From Photobacterium sp. GB-56 (lineage in GTDB: Bacteria; Pseudomonadota; Gammaproteobacteria; Enterobacterales; Vibrionaceae), in NCBI RefSeq assembly GCF_003026105.1, contig NZ_PYNW01000005.1:186001-250000 (forward strand): a stretch of 64,000 bases of DNA. Reading direction: 5' to 3'. Positions within the stretch are counted from its first letter, which is position 1, and each line of letters begins with the position of its first letter. Positions 61,922 to 64,000 of the stretch are shown in pieces. The translations under genes and the position numbers were made by a program. The notes beneath the pieces are model-generated. The model saw nothing but the letters and a program-made list of their open reading frames with translations, made no database searches and had not been told where the DNA came from.

Positions 61922-62662
61922 ATGAACTTGTTAAAGAGAGCTATTTGGCTTTGTTGCCTTTTTTCTACTTCAGTAAGTGCAACGAATATCTATCTCAAGC
62001 AATTTAATGAAATAGATATGAGCCTTAACAATTTAGTGTTAGATATAAGTTGCGGAAAGTTACCATCAATATCGTTTACGGGTGATGAACTCGAAATGGT
62101 GATGTTACAAGTAAATGATGCGACACTTAAATTATATTCTACAGATAAAGATAACCCTAAGGTTAACATTACGGCTCGTGTTATTGTTTCTAAACCTTTG
62201 AATAAAATTGGTATCGCTAATCACGCAAAGGTAAATATTGATGGCTGTGCGCTAGATGAAACTACATTCACCGCTAATGTATCAAATAAAAGTTATGCCG
62301 AACTTCACGGTTCAACAACGAATCTCGATATAACTGCAACAGACAATTCGCATGTGAAGGTTGGTATTGTTGCTGAAAAAGTTATCGTTAATGCCTTTCA
62401 ATCATCATCTATTGAGATCAATAAACCCATTGGAGTTTTAAAATTATCACTCGCCACTGATTCTTTATTTTCTTTAACATCAGGCGTTAACCTTGTTGAA
62501 TTAAACATGAAAGAGGAGTCAATTGCCACTATGTGCAATACGGCGAACAGTACAATAAATGGTTCTATGGAAGATGATTCATCAATCACAATAAATAAAG
62601 CTGCTGATTCAACAATTGTCGCTAGTGACAATAGTAAAATAACGTATTGTTATCAGAACTGA
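61922..62662 (+). CDS. Exported GIN/DUF2807-like beta-helix protein
   Basis: This 246-residue protein has a signal peptide (about 1-20) and a mature part made of short repeated beta strands with Thr, Ser, Asn and Val (IGIANHAKVNIDG, NSHVKVGIV, SSSIEINKPI). These strands fit the GIN/DUF2807 parallel beta-helix often found in putative adhesin heads. Cysteines lie near both ends. Surface or periplasmic localisation is expected, but no anchor is visible, and the function is unknown. AAAGGAT precedes the ATG. Confidence 0.68.
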   Translation: MNLLKRAIWLCCLFSTSVSATNIYLKQFNEIDMSLNNLVLDISCGKLPSISFTGDELEMVMLQVNDATLKLYSTDKDNPKVNITARVIVSKPLNKIGIANHAKVNIDGCALDETTFTANVSNKSYAELHGSTTNLDITATDNSHVKVGIVAEKVIVNAFQSSSIEINKPIGVLKLSLATDSLFSLTSGVNLVELNMKEESIATMCNTANSTINGSMEDDSSITINKAADSTIVASDNSKITYCYQN

Positions 62663-62712
62663 CGTTTTATAGTAAATATGTAATGATAGTCTTAATTTGA
62701 TAGGGGTCGATC

Positions 62713-63063
62713 ATGACAATACAAACAGTCACGTTTTCAATTAATAACAAGCTTTCCATCGCGGAAAATATAATCGAATATGTACAAAGCCATGAAGATA
62801 AATTTTCACCCGCTTTGTTCACTAAACATGATCAACAAGATCTTCGATATCAATTTGCAACAGCTAGCCTACATGTTGATATGGTAGAAATGGCACAAGA
62901 TTCAAATAGTGGTGTGATCAGCGTAAGTTACGGTATTCATTTCTTCTGGCCCTGTAATAACCAAGATGAAATTGATCACTATAAAGAAACACTAAACTTT
63001 GTAATAAGAGAGGAGAAAGTAACGATTGAACTCGTTGAACATGAGCCATGGATTGTGCTGTAA
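62713..63063 (+). CDS. Conserved-looking protein of unknown function
   Basis: This 116-residue cytosolic protein has alternating strands and helices, with a SVSYGIHFFWPCNN block and a C-terminal EPWIVL. No family is recognised. AGGGG lies about eight bases before the ATG. It is 50 bases after the GIN-like gene on the same strand, and a bidirectional terminator follows directly, so the two may form a unit. The product is acidic and has no membrane segment. Confidence 0.55.
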   Translation: MTIQTVTFSINNKLSIAENIIEYVQSHEDKFSPALFTKHDQQDLRYQFATASLHVDMVEMAQDSNSGVISVSYGIHFFWPCNNQDEIDHYKETLNFVIREEKVTIELVEHEPWIVL

Positions 63064-63066
63064 ACA

Positions 63067-63100
63067 AAAACAGCCACTCAGAAGAATGGCTGTTTTAGAT
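63067..63100. terminator. Bidirectional terminator between the unknown protein gene and the cupin gene
   Basis: AAAACAGCCA (63067-63076) and TGGCTGTTTT (63087-63096) pair around a ten-base loop. A/T runs on both sides allow termination in each direction. Confidence 0.82.
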
Positions 63101-63109
63101 AGCATCTAA

Positions 63110-63487
63110 TTATTCGTCACTCTCAAAACCAAATACACGATCTTGGATATACACCATATCGCAATCAGTTTTGTATAAAACACTATGTATTCTGTTCGCT
63201 TGAATATAACCCGTTTGGCCTGCAGTTAGCGTCATTTCATCACCATCTTTAGCGAGTTCACCATCTTTCTTGACGTAAAATTGAATAACAATTTCACCTT
63301 TAACAATGATCGACATGTCATCATTAGGATGATGATGGGGTGCTTCAAACGTACCAGCTTCCCATCGTTCAAGTAAAGCTGTTACACAGTTTTCATTCTT
63401 TTCATCTGTATCTCGGAAACTAAAACCTGGCATATCAGGTTCTTTTGTAAAATCAGACCAGATGTTTTTAGAAACAAAATCACTCAT
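63110..63487 (-). CDS. Cupin-domain protein
   Basis: This 125-residue protein is a small single-domain cupin. The first metal motif has HHHP (His51-53) and the second His101 (NRIHSV), which can bind a divalent metal. Cupins of this type act as dioxygenases, isomerases or sugar-binding proteins; the small size and acidic C terminus (ESDE) do not decide between them. It is a single-gene unit and convergent with the unknown gene at 62713. Confidence 0.78.
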   Translation of the reverse strand: MSDFVSKNIWSDFTKEPDMPGFSFRDTDEKNENCVTALLERWEAGTFEAPHHHPNDDMSIIVKGEIVIQFYVKKDGELAKDGDEMTLTAGQTGYIQANRIHSVLYKTDCDMVYIQDRVFGFESDE

Positions 63488-63619
63488 AATAAAACCATAT
63501 AACTATTTGAAGATATAGTTATTATAGGTGAAGAAAGTTATTTTATAGATAGCCAAAAAAGAAAGATAAAAAACCAAATTGACGTGCTACAAAATCAGGT
63601 TAAGAATCTTATATCTTAA

Positions 63620-63868
63620 TTAATACATATCGTGATCGTTGTATAACCAATCGTCTGCTTCATCAAACATGTCCTGTAGCAGTGCTTCAACGCGTTCTTT
63701 ATCATCAGCAAAACCACCAAGCACTGTGAGATTATTTCCACCACCAAGACGAACACGAATATTTGCATCCGGCCAGTTCATTAATACTCTTCTGTTAAAT
63801 TCATCATCAATCTTTGAAAAATGAGCATCAGATAGGTTGAGTTTATTAAGCATTAATTCAATACGCAT
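63620..63868 (-). CDS. dinI: DinI-family protein
   Basis: This 82-residue protein from the ATG at 63868 aligns with E. coli DinI (81 residues). MRIEL at the start, NNLTVLG, DKERVEALLQ and the acidic EADDWLYND end match DinI, which stabilises RecA filaments and tunes the SOS response. A longer frame to 63901 would overlap a LexA-like site and is unlikely. The LexA-like box at 63899-63918 lies 31 bases upstream, which supports SOS control. The GGGNNLT segment matches the loop between DinI's strands. Confidence 0.88.
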   Translation of the reverse strand: MRIELMLNKLNLSDAHFSKIDDEFNRRVLMNWPDANIRVRLGGGNNLTVLGGFADDKERVEALLQDMFDEADDWLYNDHDMY

Positions 63869-63898
63869 ATAGTAATTACATCCAACTGTATATAACAA

Positions 63899-63918
63899 CA
63901 CTGATTTTATAAACAGTA
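63899..63918. promoter_or_regulatory. LexA-like SOS box upstream of the DinI-family gene
   Basis: CACTGATTTTATAAACAGTA keeps the CTG-10-CAG core and matches the E. coli consensus at 15 of 20 positions. A weaker overlapping CTGTATATAACAACAC lies at 63886-63901. The site is 31 bases upstream of the start. Confidence 0.62.
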
Positions 63919-64000
63919 GTAACTAACATCAATTCAAGATTTAAATCGTTGTAATTAGTTGTATTCATTAATACTGTTGCCCAATAACAACAGAGATCTT

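Noticed and set aside
1-64000. CRISPR array, tRNA, rRNA, riboswitch, prophage
   Set aside because: No regularly spaced repeats, tRNA-like cloverleaf, rRNA sequence, recognisable riboswitch core or phage structural gene was found on reading both strands; a covariance-model scan would be decisive for small RNAs.

Overview
The window is a stretch of AT-rich gammaproteobacterial chromosome. Gene content points to the Vibrionaceae, most likely Photobacterium or Aliivibrio: a vxrABC-type two-component locus, RavA-ViaA, an HlyU-family protein, a GlyGly-CTERM trypsin-like protease, a PntAB transhydrogenase, an RpoS-like paralogue and a DUF523-DUF1722/photolyase neighbourhood. The genus is inferred from gene families and base composition only. 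No rRNA, tRNA, CRISPR array or prophage was seen. Most genes are complete; only the first, a membrane protein tail, is cut by the window edge.

Layout. 1-5.9 kb: isochorismatase-like hydrolase, VC0807-family membrane protein, lipoprotein, CDF transporter, a 34-residue membrane peptide and a CSS-motif/EAL c-di-GMP phosphodiesterase. 5.94-7.36 kb: an intact IS4-like element (1425 bp) inserted in the hairpin of the terminator shared by the EAL gene and the convergent nagZ. 7.4-20.5 kb: nagZ, DUF1097 protein, siroheme dehydrogenase with a decayed methyltransferase tail, serine protease, DUF5718-like protein, mercaptopyruvate-type sulfurtransferase, PstS-like protein, ravA-viaA, a prokaryotic ionotropic-glutamate-receptor-like channel and rlmF.

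20.6-33.6 kb is the most coherent accessory region. Two DUF523-DUF1722 paralogues flank a small Trp-rich gene; metY follows; then a MerR-type regulator heads an apparent operon of ten genes: regulator, photolyase, NTF2-like protein, SDR, FAD oxidoreductase, DUF1365, Cfa-like methyltransferase, DUF2878, chalcone-isomerase-like protein and DUF3833 lipoprotein. Clusters of the palindrome TTGTACAA lie upstream of both the first DUF523 gene and the MerR gene, which suggests one regulon for DNA photorepair and membrane-lipid modification under light or singlet-oxygen stress.

33.8-64 kb: a YbjD-like OLD-family nuclease, glyoxalase, cytosolic 5'-nucleotidase-like enzyme, BASS-type transporter, hlyU-like gene, pntAB, vxrABC-like genes, nnrS with an NsrR-like palindrome, yoaH, a stand-alone ppGpp-hydrolase-like HD protein, nadE with a divergent nadD-like gene, AraC-like and LysR-type regulators, an acyltransferase, chrA, a DUF1439 lipoprotein, an RpoS-like sigma factor, an Nramp transporter with a Fur-like box, a lone tyrosine recombinase, a GIN-like secreted protein, a cupin, and a DinI-like gene with a LexA-like box.
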